Source: Macrolepiota albuminosa
Taxonomy: Eukaryota; Basidiomycota; Agaricomycetes; Agaricales; Agaricaceae
Direction: 5' to 3'
Assembly (NCBI GenBank): GCA_027475525.1
Contig: JAMWFC010000054.1
Span: 2,162,468-2,226,467, forward strand
DNA length: 64,000 bases
The first letter of the stretch is position 1, and each line of letters starts with the position of its first letter. The notes under the pieces are model-generated. The model was not told the DNA's origin. It searched no databases and saw only the letters and a list, made by a program, of their open reading frames with translations. Shown in pieces: positions 1-11,643 of this stretch. A program made the translations under genes and the position numbers.

Positions 1-304
1 TTGCGGTGTGTATAATAGACAGTTGGTCCGAGATTGCACCCTTGCATGAGGATGGTGGGATTGGAGGAAGAGAATGGGGGAACTGTGACAAAACGTGACT
101 GAAAGGGTGGACGTTTGTGTGTTTTGAAAAAGGAACAGCAGGAACATGTGCTAGATTCCTTTGATTATCGTTCCCTATCCTGTTCTCCCCTTAACATTCT
201 TTTTCTCTTTCCTCATCTACGGCGGCGACCGTGCCTCCTTGTATACGACTCCTTCCCTTGCATCGGCCCCGCTAATTCGTTCATCAGGTGTCGCACGACC
301 GACA

Positions 305-2149
305 ATGCACTTGCCGTCTCGCAAGCTTGAATCTGTGAAAGAGGAACGATGGCACATCGTACCCAGCTCCTGCTGGCGCATTGCGTACCAGTCGGTCTCA
401 TGGGCACACGATGCGGCAGAGAACAATTGTGCAAGTGGCTGGTTTCGGGGCCCGCTGTTCGGCACGTACAAAACCTCGTGTGACTCACCTCGACTACACC
501 AGCCTGACGATGACCTCGTGTTAAGTACGGACTTGTGCGGTGTGCAGTGTGCACTGGATGCTCTCGTCAAGTACGAAAGGGACGTTGGATTTTCTCCAAA
601 GACCCCGGTTTCAAAACCAACAGGGGACATTTCTGTTGAGGTTGATGAGCTGGTTATCGCCCGAGCTCGGGCGAAGTGGGAATTGTATGCGGAAGCTTTG
701 ACGAGTGGTACTGAAGAAAGCATGTCTGATCCAGTCTTGGAATTGGCGAGGGATTCAAGGACCTCTACTCCAGCTTCGAGCCACGGAGGTCTTCACAGAA
801 GTACTTCGACATTGTCCAGTGTCGACCTCACTGATTCGGATATGTCACTCGGGTCATCTTCACCGCCGTCGACTCCGACGAGGAAGTGCACCGAGGCAAT
901 CGTCGAGGTTAAGGACCTCTCGCCGGTCAAGGCCGACGATGGAAGTTATCTGGTTTCCTCTACACGTCCGCTCAACGCGGCTGCAAGCTCTTTTGTTCCA
1001 TCGTCGGCAACACTCAAGGCGGAGACCGAACCTTTTTCGTTCGGGACCCGAACAGCTGCAAATCCATCTTCTCTAATCAACTTTGCGTTTCCCACTCCGA
1101 AAGCTCCCCCTCTGCCAACAGTGCAGATCAAGAAAGACGAGCAAGGATTTTACAGCGAAGCTGAGGTCGCTGCTCCTGTTCCTCAGATCAAGAAAGAGGC
1201 ATGCACTTTTCTTCCACCATTTCTCCAGAACCCCTCTCGCCGCAAGGGACCCGCCTCGAAGACTCGTGCCATAGTAGATCAGCTTCGATCCTCGCACAAT
1301 CATAGTCATAGTCCGATCCCCAATCCACCGCTTTACGATCTGCACCTTTTGGACGAACGCACCTCAGTCTCTGAGGACGACAGGACGCAGAATTCAGGTA
1401 TATCGAGTCCATCTTCACATGAAGACGACGACGACGGATGGATCAACATCACAGAGGCCGACAAGACCTCCAAAGAGTCCAAAGCAAGGCGCACCAGAGA
1501 ACTTTTCCTTGCACTGACCCGCCGACGCAGCGACTCACTTCCACCCAGCCAAACTGACACCGCCGCCAAAAATGAACACGCAGAGATAGAATTCCCAATG
1601 ACCACTTCACCCTCTTCCTCTTCCTCCCCTCTCCCCTCGCAAGACGACGGCTGGATCGATCCATCCCCCGCAGTACCACCGCAAGCGCAAGCCCCTCCCC
1701 AACGCCGATCCGAGGCCCGCCCGCGCTCCTCAAACAGGAGACGCAGATCCTCGCATGCCCCTCCTGCACCAGTGCCACCTACCGCCATTCCCTCCCCTTT
1801 CATACCGATTCCGATCGCCCGAGCCCCAGTAGCACTCCCACACGCCCGCCCCTCCTTCCCCTCGCCCGTACTGCCGACCTACACCTCCCCGAACCCAGCA
1901 TCGTTCTTCTACTCTGTATATCCCACGGTGATGTCGCCCGTGGCGTACACGTCGTACACGTCGTACGTGCAACAGTTGCAGCTTATGCAGCAGATGCAGT
2001 TGCGCGGAGGCGTCCCAGGCGCCGGAGGACGTCGGGCTGCCGTCCCCGTTTCTGTTTCCAATGAGTGGTTCCAGTATCCGACTGCAGGTGTTCCGTTCAC
2101 GATTGCGAAGCCGCCCGCGCCAGCGGCACGGCGCGAGTTGTTATGGTGA
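305..2149 (+). CDS. Large Ser/Pro-rich, mostly disordered protein of unknown function
   Basis: Single-exon reading frame of about 614 residues from the ATG at 305. The frame stays open further upstream to 161, but the region before 305 reads like a pyrimidine-rich leader, so I prefer 305. A short folded-looking N-terminus (residues 1-60, with paired Trp and Cys) is followed by a long low-complexity Ser/Thr/Pro/Asp-rich tail. Two acidic DDGWI motifs occur about 80 residues apart (DDDDGWINI and DDGWIDP). A basic RRRRSS patch lies near residue 480, and a Tyr/Gln-rich stretch near the C-terminus (YTSYTSYVQQLQLMQQMQL). This composition fits a regulatory or scaffold protein, but no domain is recognised. 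It ends 515 bp from the convergent glucosidase gene. I do not know its function. Confidence 0.65.
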   Translation: MHLPSRKLESVKEERWHIVPSSCWRIAYQSVSWAHDAAENNCASGWFRGPLFGTYKTSCDSPRLHQPDDDLVLSTDLCGVQCALDALVKYERDVGFSPKTPVSKPTGDISVEVDELVIARARAKWELYAEALTSGTEESMSDPVLELARDSRTSTPASSHGGLHRSTSTLSSVDLTDSDMSLGSSSPPSTPTRKCTEAIVEVKDLSPVKADDGSYLVSSTRPLNAAASSFVPSSATLKAETEPFSFGTRTAANPSSLINFAFPTPKAPPLPTVQIKKDEQGFYSEAEVAAPVPQIKKEACTFLPPFLQNPSRRKGPASKTRAIVDQLRSSHNHSHSPIPNPPLYDLHLLDERTSVSEDDRTQNSGISSPSSHEDDDDGWINITEADKTSKESKARRTRELFLALTRRRSDSLPPSQTDTAAKNEHAEIEFPMTTSPSSSSSPLPSQDDGWIDPSPAVPPQAQAPPQRRSEARPRSSNRRRRSSHAPPAPVPPTAIPSPFIPIPIARAPVALPHARPSFPSPVLPTYTSPNPASFFYSVYPTVMSPVAYTSYTSYVQQLQLMQQMQLRGGVPGAGGRRAAVPVSVSNEWFQYPTAGVPFTIAKPPAPAARRELLW

Positions 2150-2664
2150 CGTACATATGTACATGTTCCTCATTCTCGACGCTTTTACTTAAACGATATC
2201 GGCCACGCCGTGTATGTACTCTCTTCCTCTCTCTCTTTATCGTTTACGATATCGTGGGGCTCTTTCAAGGCCTCCCATTTAGGACTTTGTTCCAACTTTC
2301 TTTCTTTTTTTTTGGTTTAAACATGTCCCCTCCGTTCGAACTCAAAACATTCGTGTCATATTGCATTGTGAACTGTAGCTTTTGCTCGCTTTCCTCTGCC
2401 TTTTTTGGTTAGTCATCTTGTTTACTATACGTATGATATGGGGCACATCGTCGCCTCCTGGTCTTCCTTTACCCTGTTGTTTTCATGACACCCCATGCTG
2501 TATTTCAACTCCCGAACCACCTGTCCACTTTAGCTTCTCTTTGTTCTTACTGTAAAAGGTTCCCTCGGGCCATAGCAGATAGTGTAGTACAAATTGCAGA
2601 TCAGGTTTTCTGTCTGTCATTGGACGCCCAAAGTATAAGCCTATTCTACAATGTCAGTTCTGCT
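2150..2664. other. Convergent 3' intergenic region
   Basis: Tail-to-tail space between the disordered-protein gene and the glucosidase II gene. It holds pyrimidine-rich sequence (runs of CT and a T9 tract near 2305) as expected of fungal 3' regions. I see no convincing gene in it. Confidence 0.5.
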
Positions 2665-5600
2665 CTACCACTCGATGACAATGGCCCAGTCTTGCGTGAC
2701 AAGAACTCTGGGGTCCTTGATACTCAGGACACTCGCAACTCCTTCCTTCTTATCCGTCGCAGCGACACCCGGCGCGTAATCCCACACCAGACTCGGCCCA
2801 TTCTCAATTTTTACGCTCTTGGGCTTTTCATTCAATCCAACGACTACCACTTTCTCAACCCTCACATCCGCAATGGCCTTCGCATACTCATTCTCAGGGT
2901 TGAAAGTTCGAAGCGCTACCCCGTTCACTGCCTCACTTGGCTTCGCGGCACCAAGGTCGTGGCTGGCAATCCGAATCGCACGGGACGACTTCTTCACCTT
3001 CTCAGCGACAAACTCGCGCCATACGAAATTGCCCTCTTGGTGGGCATACGTCACGCCGTCATCTAGGTATAGCTCGCCCCGTGCCGTGCAGGTCTTGCCG
3101 AGCGCGACGCGGAGAGTGAACGGGTCGCGATTCATCGACGTCGACGATCGCCGAGGACGTTCGCGGGTAGGCACGATAGAACCACCACGAACGAGGAGAG
3201 GGATTTGGTCAAGTGCAGCAGGGACAGTAACTTGCTTGCCTTTAGCCGCTCCACGATAGACTTGATGGGTGAAGTAGTCGTAGTACACCTACGAAGACGT
3301 AAGTTTGATTGAAGAGGAAATGGTGCTTAGCGGTACCTGGTCCTCTGGGAGGTAGATAATTGCCTCTTCGGCATCTTTTTCAGTCACCGGTTTGACCAGC
3401 AAACCAGACGAGCCAATGAAATATTGGTCGTCGATATCGAATCCGCCCTTGTCTTTAGGGAAGACAACATAATGCGGCCTGCATAACGTGTCAAAAGGTT
3501 TACCTGTTCCAGAAAAATAATCCTACTTACCTAAGGACAGGAAGGCCAGTGACACTCGTCTCGCGGAAAGCCGTGTACCATACGGGGAGTAAAGTATAGC
3601 GAAGGCGCAAAATATCCTTGATGATTCCCTTGTAAGGCTGATCCAACAGGAAGGGCTCCCGACGTTTAGTATCAATGTGTGCATGTGCACGGAAGAACGG
3701 CGCAAACGCGCCGACCTGGTACCATCTAACAAGCATCTCCGGTTCGGGATTGCCGAAGAATCCTCCAACATCAGCTGAGCAGAATTGGCGATAAGTAGAT
3801 GATGTGGATGGCTATAGCGTGGAACTTACATCCAGCGAACGAGAAGCCGCCAATGTTAAGTGAGAGAACTATCTTCACACCTACGGCCATATGCTCCCAG
3901 GTCCCTAAATTGTCACCGGTCCACATTGCACCAAAGCGCTGTGACCCGGCATAAAAAGCACGGGTTAGGACAAAGGGTCTACTGAGGGCCTTAGATCGTT
4001 CATGAACGGCCTGGTAAGTCAAATTGGACTAGGAGTATCGTTATACTTTCATGACGAGAAAGGGCTCTGATCTTACTTACATAGAGCATGCCATTAATGT
4101 TGTGAACGTCCCTATGTTCCCAGGCACCATAATGAATATTGTCTTTCGGCATAGTGATTTCTGGACCATTAAAGACTGAAGGCTGCGATAATATTTTTTA
4201 AACGAGGTTCTCATTGGAAAGGAAGGAAACTCACTTCGTTCATGTCATTCCAAATGTGAACAGCATCAGTACTCTCAGTCCAGGACCATTCACTTCCTTT
4301 CTCCGTTTTGAACAAGGTCTTCCACCAAGTCCAAGCGCCAGGGTTGAAGAAGTCAATCCAAGCACTGCTACCTGACCAACACCACCCTTCATACTCATTA
4401 TTATCCTTGTTTTTAACCAGGAAACCTAGCTCTGACGCTTTCTTATAGACAGGGTAGTCTGATACACGCTTCAAATGAGGGTCAATGATAACGACCATCT
4501 AAGGATACGGTTAGTCAGACTATACATGAGGCTTTATAAATGAAGTAAAACAGACCTTACGGCCAAGAGCAGCGACATCGTTAATCATTTCAACAGGGTC
4601 AGGGAAGTTCTTCTTGTCCCATATGAAATACTTGTGATCTTCAGCATAGTCGATATCAAGCCAAAAGACATCAACCGGCATGTCCTCCTCATCGAATCTC
4701 CTCTGAACCGTTCGAACATCATTCGAGCTGACATAGTTCCATCGGCATTGATGGTAACCAAGACTCCAGTGTGCAGGGAGCACCGACGTACCCGTTAGCC
4801 CTGAATACTGTCTGAAAATGTCCTCAGGGGTAGGGCCAGGCATCAAGAACAGGTCCAGGATGCCAGACTCGGAGATCCAATGTGTTTCGGTGGACTTGTC
4901 TGACGCGTGTGCAACATCAATCCACGTCTCTGAGCCCACCGCATGGAAGATTCCGACTGTAGAGTCTGGCGAGTGGGCATGGAGTACAGGAATTGAGCCA
5001 TAGATGGACATTGGGGATGACGCGAGGTATTCGAAGACATCAGCATTGTACAGACGGTACGGGTCACTGAAGAAGGGTGATTCGCCAGAGGTAGTTGGGA
5101 GCGCCAGTCTAGTCGCATGCTGGGGTATTCCATATATCGTCCCGTGACTTGGGAAATTGATATCAATCGAAAGAGACTCAGGTCCTGTAGAAAAGGAAAT
5201 CACGATAAGAAAGGAATCCATGAAGAACTATGTGCACCTTTCGGCTTTGAATCAGTCCAGGAAGAGAAAGTCTCTTCCCAGTAGCCATCCTCCTCGTCAC
5301 CTTCGAACCAAGCCTGAGCATTCACTGGCTTTTCTGCCTTGAAAACAGCCTGAGCTTCGTCAGCTACGACCTCCTCTCCCTCTTGGGGTGCTGGTTCTTC
5401 CGTAGGCGTAGATTCAATCTTGTTGCGGAAATGTTCCATGTGAAAAAGGCCTTGGCCATTGAGCACCACCTGCTCTTTTCCGTTTCGAAGAAGAGCCACT
5501 CGGAGAGGCTCAAAAGTAACAACCACTTCGTTCTCCTTTTTCTTGCCATATACCGCACGAATATCTTTCTTTCCCGCCTTCCACTTGATTTCCTTGCTGA

Positions 5601-5979
5601 TAGTGGGTTCAGAGATCAATGCCCAAGAAGCAGCCTCATCATATCTCTTGCGCAGCCCCCCAACCTCATCCATGCGCACACGGACAACCCCATCTTCGTG
5701 AACACGTAACTCGAGCCCAAAGTTAATCTCAGGATAAAGAGACGACTTAACGCCTGCTGTAAAAGTGGCCTGGTCTGAAGCTATAGCAAGGGTCGAAAGA
5801 TCGATTGAATAAGGAGAGGTCCATTTTGAACCAGCTTCCTTCGCTCTAGCAGAGAGTGCGCGACCTCTCCTGCAGAATCCAGACTGCGAACATGTCTTGA
5901 AATCGTGTGCCTTAAGAGAGTAGGTAGTGGGCACCGCCAGCGAGAGCACAAGGATACCCAGATAGTTGAGAGAGCGCAT
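2665..5979 (-). CDS. ROT2: Glucosidase II catalytic alpha subunit (GH31)
   Basis: Eight exons join in frame to a 981-residue protein: 5979-5238, 5184-4556, 4498-4235, 4182-4081, 4028-3830, 3774-3531, 3478-3337 and 3288-2665. All introns are GT-AG. The N-terminus has a hydrophobic signal peptide ([15 protein letters not shown]), then the [14 protein letters not shown] signature of glucosidase II alpha. The GH31 core is clear: [13 protein letters not shown], the nucleophile motif WNDMNE split by an intron from PSVF, the acid/base motif MWTGDN, then [10 protein letters not shown] and FRAHAH. The family trims the two inner alpha-1,3 glucoses of N-glycans in the ER lumen and controls calnexin cycling; it works with a beta subunit that is not in this window. 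The length is normal for the family. Exon 2 seems to end with AAG before a GTCTGT donor, which is unusual but restores the conserved GRKMV sequence. The gene is divergent from the MFS transporter. Confidence 0.93.
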
Positions 5980-6267
5980 GGCTTTGACACTAGTCTGGGC
6001 CGCTATTCAAGGCGACGACAAGACACGAGACGAGCAATGCAGAGCTGAGAACTTGATGTAACGCCAACACCGAAACTGGTCCACGTCAATTGATGGGACG
6101 CACACGTGATCATACGCGTTCAAAGGGAGCGAATTCCAGTTCACGAGCCGGAGTTCCGTCCACGCGGTCTTCTCCAAGGTAGAACATCCCATGTGCTTAT
6201 TATAATATGAGATAGAAGACTGGATGAGAAACTTTGTTTCTCAATTCTTTCACGCTCTCTTGACAGG
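5980..6267. promoter_or_regulatory. Shared divergent promoter region, glucosidase II / MFS transporter
   Basis: 288 bp separate the two start codons. An unspliced shared promoter is inferred from position only. A TATA-like AT-rich stretch (tattataatatgag) lies near 6198, close to the transporter start. No other element is claimed. Confidence 0.4.
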
Positions 6268-8622
6268 ATGATGCCCGATAGTGACCCGAAGACAGATGAA
6301 AAGCGACTTGAAGACAGTGGATCAACGTCGATCAAGGTCAAAGTCGACAGCACAGGACTTCCTCTCCTTCCTCAGCCATCAACCTCGCCTTTTGATCCTC
6401 TAAACTACCCTAATGTGACTCCTTCTTTTTCTGTTTCGATCATCTCCACAGAACTGACCTTGACTTCAACATTGCTGTATCGTTAACTCAGTGGCTTCGG
6501 TACACGATCCTCGCAGAAATATGCATGCTAGCTTTCCTCGGTACACTCAACGCCTCCATTATAAACCCCGCAGTGGTCCCTTTAGCCACTGAACTTGGTA
6601 TCACTGCCGTAATAGGCACATACCAAACCACCATCGCCATTGGAGCAGGCGCACTGGGGCCTGTTTTCTTCACCCCATTTGCGAACGTTTACGGACGGAG
6701 GCCTGTGTATATATTGTCTATCCTGATTGGTTTTGCATCCGCATTAGGTTCTGCTAAAGCCAAATCCTTTGGAACATTGATGTTCGCACGAGCAATGAAC
6801 GGATTCGGCCCTTCAGCAGCATTTGGTCTTGGTGCTGGTACTGTCGTCGATGTGTTTTTTACACATGAGAGAGGAAAGGCTATGGGCCTTTTTACACTCA
6901 TGTATACAAATGGCGCACACATTGCGCCTATTGTGAGTGAGGACATTGAAATTGTTTCCATAACGTTGAGATCATAACGAGGTTGGTGGTTATGTCGCCC
7001 GCGATCTTGGATGGCGTTGGTGCTTCTACGTAGCGGCTATCTTGAACGGTGAGTTCCAGGGACCTGGATATCGCTAGTGGATCATATCTTTAACGTTGCG
7101 ATAGGCGCAATGTTCATCATTTGCTTGTTTTTCATGCCAGAAACGCTCTTTGATCGGACAGAAAACGAATTAGAAACTACTGCATCCGAATTGGAGGTTG
7201 ACGAAAGCGAAATTCAGCCTTCCTCTCTCATCGGAGAATCATTTAAGCCGCCTCCCATGTCTCTCGCGACCTACTTAAATAGACTGTGGATACTCGACCT
7301 CGAACGACCACCTTCACGACGTCTCAAAGGGAATGAATTCATAATCAAACCTTTCGGCATGCTCAAATATCCATCAGTCGCCTTTCCGGCACTCTTTTTG
7401 TGAGTGGAGCATCTCAAAGTTGCCTTGACACACAAAGACGTGATCGAGACAGTGCAGTGACTTATGGATTCGCCTCTATTGAACCAGCTGTAACACTAGC
7501 CCCGCTTTTTACTGAATTATATCACTTTGACACAGTACGTAACGGGTACGATTTTTCTGTGGCATTCTACCCTCAAACAAGGAACTGACATACTGTTATA
7601 TTTGGTCAGGCTGGCGAACGGCGTTAGCCTCCTCGTTGGAGCGTGAGCACCATCAATCTAAAGATATCTCTCGTGATCCAATCCTGTACGAACAGAAACC
7701 TTGGCGAGCTTTGTTCGAGCCCAGTGACAGATGCAATGATGCAGCGTGCCCGTCGAAGGGCGCTCCAACATGGAAAACCTGCTTCTGCTGAAATTCGCCT
7801 ACAAGGAATTTGGACTGGTGCATTGACGGTTCCAGCTGGCTTGCTCATGTGCGTTTTTCCTTTGCGCTTCTATGATTCCAAGACGCCATGGCAAATTGGC
7901 TAATCGTTAGATGGTTAGATGTGAGTTTGCGTACATTGATACCGCTCCTGATAATTCATTTGTGAACAGATGGCTTCACCGTGCGATATGCAAGGACATT
8001 CGTTGCACCGTGTATTGGTATGGGTAAGTCAAATCGCCGGTACAATCTCCTATGTCAACTAACTGATGGTTGTTTTTGATGAAGCCATTGCTTGTTTTGG
8101 CGGTAAGAGTTTATAGATCTGCTTGAATAGACATATCATTCTGTTTGTTGTTTGTCTAGTCCAGATTGTCAGCTCCGTATGTTACACATACAGTTGCAGT
8201 GACTGTTATCGGACTCGTAGTAACGACGTTAGCCAATGCTTCAAGTTCGTCACTTCCTTGAAGCCCTTGATGACTGATGGTAACATGATGATGCAGCTTC
8301 TTTCGTCAAATCTTTGGTCTAACACTTGGCTTCTACTCGTGGGTCCCTATTCAGATACCCGACGAACTAAATATTGAACAAACGTTTTTTTAGCATTCCT
8401 TTCGGAGACAGTGTAAGATCATCCAAAGATACTTGGTATAAAAGGCTGATCATTTCCAGATTGGATTCCAGTGGTCATTTACAGTGTTTGCAATTATATG
8501 GTGAGTTTCAGTGACCGTACCATCCTTTTCTTACCGCCAAAAGCATCGCAACATTCCTGCCGGTTGTAGCACTGATGTTCAGGGGCGAGCGATGGAGGAA
8601 ATATATGGGCGAACCTTCTTAA
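6268..8622 (+). CDS. Major facilitator superfamily transporter, fungal drug:H+ antiporter type
   Basis: Multi-exon gene. The clearest exons are 6268-6414, 6492-6932, 6982-7048, 7105-7399, 7453-7545, 7610-7642 and 7696 onward, with several short 3' exons ending at TAA 8620-8622. The N-terminus is hydrophilic; DPLNYP lies just before the first membrane segment, a motif common in fungal DHA1 proteins. The loop motif GRRPVYILS follows TM2, and RARxMNGFGPSA-type sequence and WRWCFY are present. The second half has the sequence YGFASIEPA and a C-terminal FLPVVALMF segment, then a short basic tail. The family exports or imports small molecules at the plasma membrane or vacuole; the substrate is not predictable. 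Exon borders between 7850 and 8480 are uncertain because the introns are short and one micro-exon is likely. The stop lies 10 bp from the stop of the convergent EthD-like gene. Confidence 0.8.
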
Positions 8623-8632
8623 TACCGAGGGT

Positions 8633-9241
8633 TCAAGCAGCGCCCACATTTTCACGTGCGAGAGTTTTCAGTTTCCCTTCGTACGTCACAACAAAGCGCT
8701 CATTCTTGACAATTTCCATCATTACGACCGACCTCCTTGGAGTATTGGTCGCTGCCTTATATTCCTCTGTATTAAAAGCATCTACGGTGCCCCATCTATG
8801 TAAAGCCAGATACCGCGGAACTTGCTCATTCACGGAGAATTCAAGTTTGAAACGCTCGGATGAACACCAGGTAGGGACACGCATAAGAAGTGGGATGTGT
8901 TCTTCTCGATACCAGTTGTTTAGCTCTTCATCGGCAGAATGGAGGGGTGTCATTGCGACAGAGACTAGGGTGTGACGAGGTGTCAAAGTCTCTGTCTGCT
9001 CTGCATTCAGAGAAGAAATGCCTAAAGAATCCATCACAGGTTTATAAAGACGGAATTCTGGAGCGGTTTTAAAAACACCAGCAAAGTCCTGCAGGAGGTC
9101 ATGATGTGCAGCATTAAGCATTGAGCTGCTAAGTGAGCAACTGCACAGCAGAATCCTTGATTTTACGACTCCATCTCGGTGACCTGTATAGACCAGAACA
9201 TGGCCCAGAGTCGGCAGCCATTCATTCAGGATGGACTCCAC
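8633..9241 (-). CDS. EthD-like dimeric alpha/beta-barrel protein, 5' end unresolved
   Basis: Open frame of 202 residues. The C-terminal half resembles the ferredoxin-like EthD/dimeric alpha-beta barrel proteins of fungi: LVSVAMTPLHSADEELNNWYREEHIP matches the conserved E-x-E-x(2)-x-W-Y-x(2)-E-H-I-P core, followed by LALHRWG and a final VVMMEIVKNERF strand. Such proteins usually have two repeats of this fold. A possible first repeat start lies upstream on the same strand near 9410, where VRSDPGPALD resembles the usual opening VxSDPGP, but stops and the 77-bp duplication intervene. The gene is therefore either spliced with an upstream exon or a degraded copy. The role is unknown; relatives are small-molecule monooxygenase-like or orphan proteins. 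Confidence 0.5.
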   Translation of the reverse strand: MESILNEWLPTLGHVLVYTGHRDGVVKSRILLCSCSLSSSMLNAAHHDLLQDFAGVFKTAPEFRLYKPVMDSLGISSLNAEQTETLTPRHTLVSVAMTPLHSADEELNNWYREEHIPLLMRVPTWCSSERFKLEFSVNEQVPRYLALHRWGTVDAFNTEEYKAATNTPRRSVVMMEIVKNERFVVTYEGKLKTLARENVGAA

Positions 9242-9413
9242 ATCTAATCAGACTATGAGAGAGTAAAATCAGCCTTTCAGTTGACGCGTACTCCGCCATG
9301 TACGCCATGTACGGTCCACTTCGTCCAGTGCGAGGATTACCAACAAATTGGCCATGGGAGTCTGAATCAGACTTTGTGAATCCCGCATCCAAGGCCGGCC
9401 CGGGATCACTTCT

Positions 9414-9567
9414 AACAAGCACCAACAACGCGTCGTTGACCGAAACTCGAACGCGGCCACATCATGAGTTGGAATGTCTACTCCTGGACCAACAAGCACC
9501 AACAACGCGTCGTTGACCGAAACTCGAACGCGGCCACATCATGAGTTGGAATGTCTACTCCTGGACC
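9414..9567. repeat. Exact 77-bp tandem duplication
   Basis: Copies 9414-9490 and 9491-9567 are identical over 77 bp and differ at both outer borders. The duplication contains the start codon of the next gene, so an ATG occurs in each copy (9464 and 9541). It is one of thirteen duplications with this exact period; see findings. Confidence 0.95.
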
Positions 9568-11059
9568 TTATTCTCAACAGCTAACCCAACTCCCCCTCGG
9601 ACGGTAGACTCCGTGCTGAATTCTTACCGTCTCCTCTACCGCGGTGCTCTCTCGTTGCCAGACTCGCACCTCCTTCTTGATGGCCTGACTTTCGTGGCCC
9701 GGCTTGATTCACCATCGAAGAACAATCAGCTTCTTCAGAATCCACTCGCCTTAGCTCTAGAGAGTATGCGTGGACGACCTAGCTTGCGTTTCATGGGTGT
9801 TGTAAAGTTACATGATGATGAGAACCTTTGGTTGGACGAGAGCGGCGGTATTGAAATGTTTGTACCTATACAAATATATCTGCATGAAACTGATTCAATT
9901 CACTCAAGGGATATACACCCTCGAGCGACTCTGACACGAATTTACTTTGAGAATGTTTTTTGCTTAACCCCATTTGCCTCGACATCGACATCAGCAGCAC
10001 AGGAAGCATCAGATATTGGTATCAAAGTCGCCCTGGGTGATAGTGGTACGTCTGCGGCTCCTTTGATGCCCTCAGTGCTTAAATTACATCACACCTGGTC
10101 AGATGGTCCAGAGACCACACATATGGTGATTTGTGCCCGCTTCAATGAAAGTGACAACTCCTTAAACTTGGTAGTTGCTCGTCTTACGGCTCGCCCGATT
10201 CCTTCTCGAACATCATTCCGTCTCCCAAGACCAGATGACCCGACCCCGCGCAAACCGCCCCCACTATACGCAGCTAATGGTGAGATTGATAGACCCAGGC
10301 CCGGGTTGAAACGAGTACCGAGCTTAAATGCTCGGCGGGAGCTTAAACGGATACCTAGCGCAACGAGTCTTGTTGGACCCAAGCACAAGAAAGTGGCAGG
10401 TGTTGATGGGACCGTCATGGCTGACCTTGGGAGTGGTGTTCGTCTTGGAGCTACAAATGAGGGTGGCGGGCTATTCAAAGTACCTGAGGTTCCTTTCCAT
10501 GGAAAATCTACTATTAAGGGGAAAGGAAAGCAAGTAGAAGGGGACAAAGATGTCTTTGGCACGTCGTCAATATTGAGGCCTGTCAGCAAGGGAAAGCGAA
10601 AATGTGATCCTGACCAAGGCCCGGAGATAGGAGAAATGGAGAGAAAGAATAAAGACGTAAGTTGCGCCGGATGGTCGTCATGGTGTTGTGTGCTGAGATT
10701 GCTTCAGACGATCAAACGTTATACTCTTAACCATCTTTACAAGAGGAAAGACCCAACGACGTCTGTCAGATTAGATAAATCCCATCCTGAGTTCAAAGAA
10801 CTCTTTAACTACATATCCCGCGGTGTTGTCTTTGCATTGGTGAGTCGATCCATCATTTGACATTGACATCCTATTCAAAACCGTTGATTGCGAATCTCCC
10901 CTGTAGCGCGCTCACCTCAAGCTCCGGCCAGCTGATATTACCGATGTCGAACGCTTGGTCAGTTTACATGCGGATATGTATGTCGGGGGACAGAGTATCC
11001 GAATGCCGGAACCTACCCTGCATCACGAGCAAACTGGTGGTAATGACGCTGATGCATGA
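9541..11059 (+). CDS. Conserved basidiomycete protein with Sld7-like C-terminal domain (tentative)
   Basis: Three exons, 9541-10656, 10708-10839 and 10907-11059, join in frame to 466 residues. The N-terminal 210 residues look globular. Residues 215-370 are Pro/Lys/Arg-rich and probably disordered, with a repeated LKRVPSLN / LKRIPSAT motif. The last about 90 residues run TIKRYTLNHLYKR...HPEFKELFNYISRGVVFALR. This resembles the C-terminal domain of Sld7, a partner of Sld3 in replication initiation, where a short helical bundle precedes a FAxR ending. The match is from memory of the family and is weak. The start is inside a 77-bp duplication; if that is an assembly artefact the true start is the single ATG of that unit. 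The two introns have good GTAAGT and GTGAGT donors. Confidence 0.6.
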
Positions 11060-11643
11060 CTATGCGCCACCATTTCCCTGGTTCGTAGGCCATTAATTGC
11101 CTTTTATATGCACCAGGAATACTGCGGATGGAGGTGTTGACCCTTGCATCCTGTGGTGATACACACGGAGCTTCAACCTTCAAATAGAGTTTGAAGTGCA
11201 TGCATTACATAGTATTACTGTGATGTGCCTCGAAACACTCGGAAATTGTAATTCCACGCGACATGGAGTTAATCACGATCGCTAATTTGTGCGAAGGTGT
11301 GTCAAGATTCATGCACAAATACCTGCATCTACGTCAAGGCTGAGCGCTGATGTTTTGAATGAACTAATTTCTTTTTGGTACTTTTACACGACCTCAAAAC
11401 TCATCTGACTCTCTTGAAAGCGTGTGGAGACGCACTCCGCAAGATTCTTGCTTTAGGGCATTAGTAGATATATTGTAGAGGAATACAGAGGAACATGTGA
11501 ATACGATGTGGAGTATAGTACGCCTTGATAGATGAATAATAATATATCTATATCCGGTCCACGGTGGTATATGTAGCGGTCTTTGTGGGATAAATATATA
11601 TCACAATGATGACAGGAAATTTCCACTTGTCAATGAGAGAGCT
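11060..11643. other. Convergent intergenic region
   Basis: 584 bp, AT-rich in the middle (tatatatct tracts near 11545-11600). It is flanked by two gene ends pointing at each other. I see no gene or RNA in it. Confidence 0.45.
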
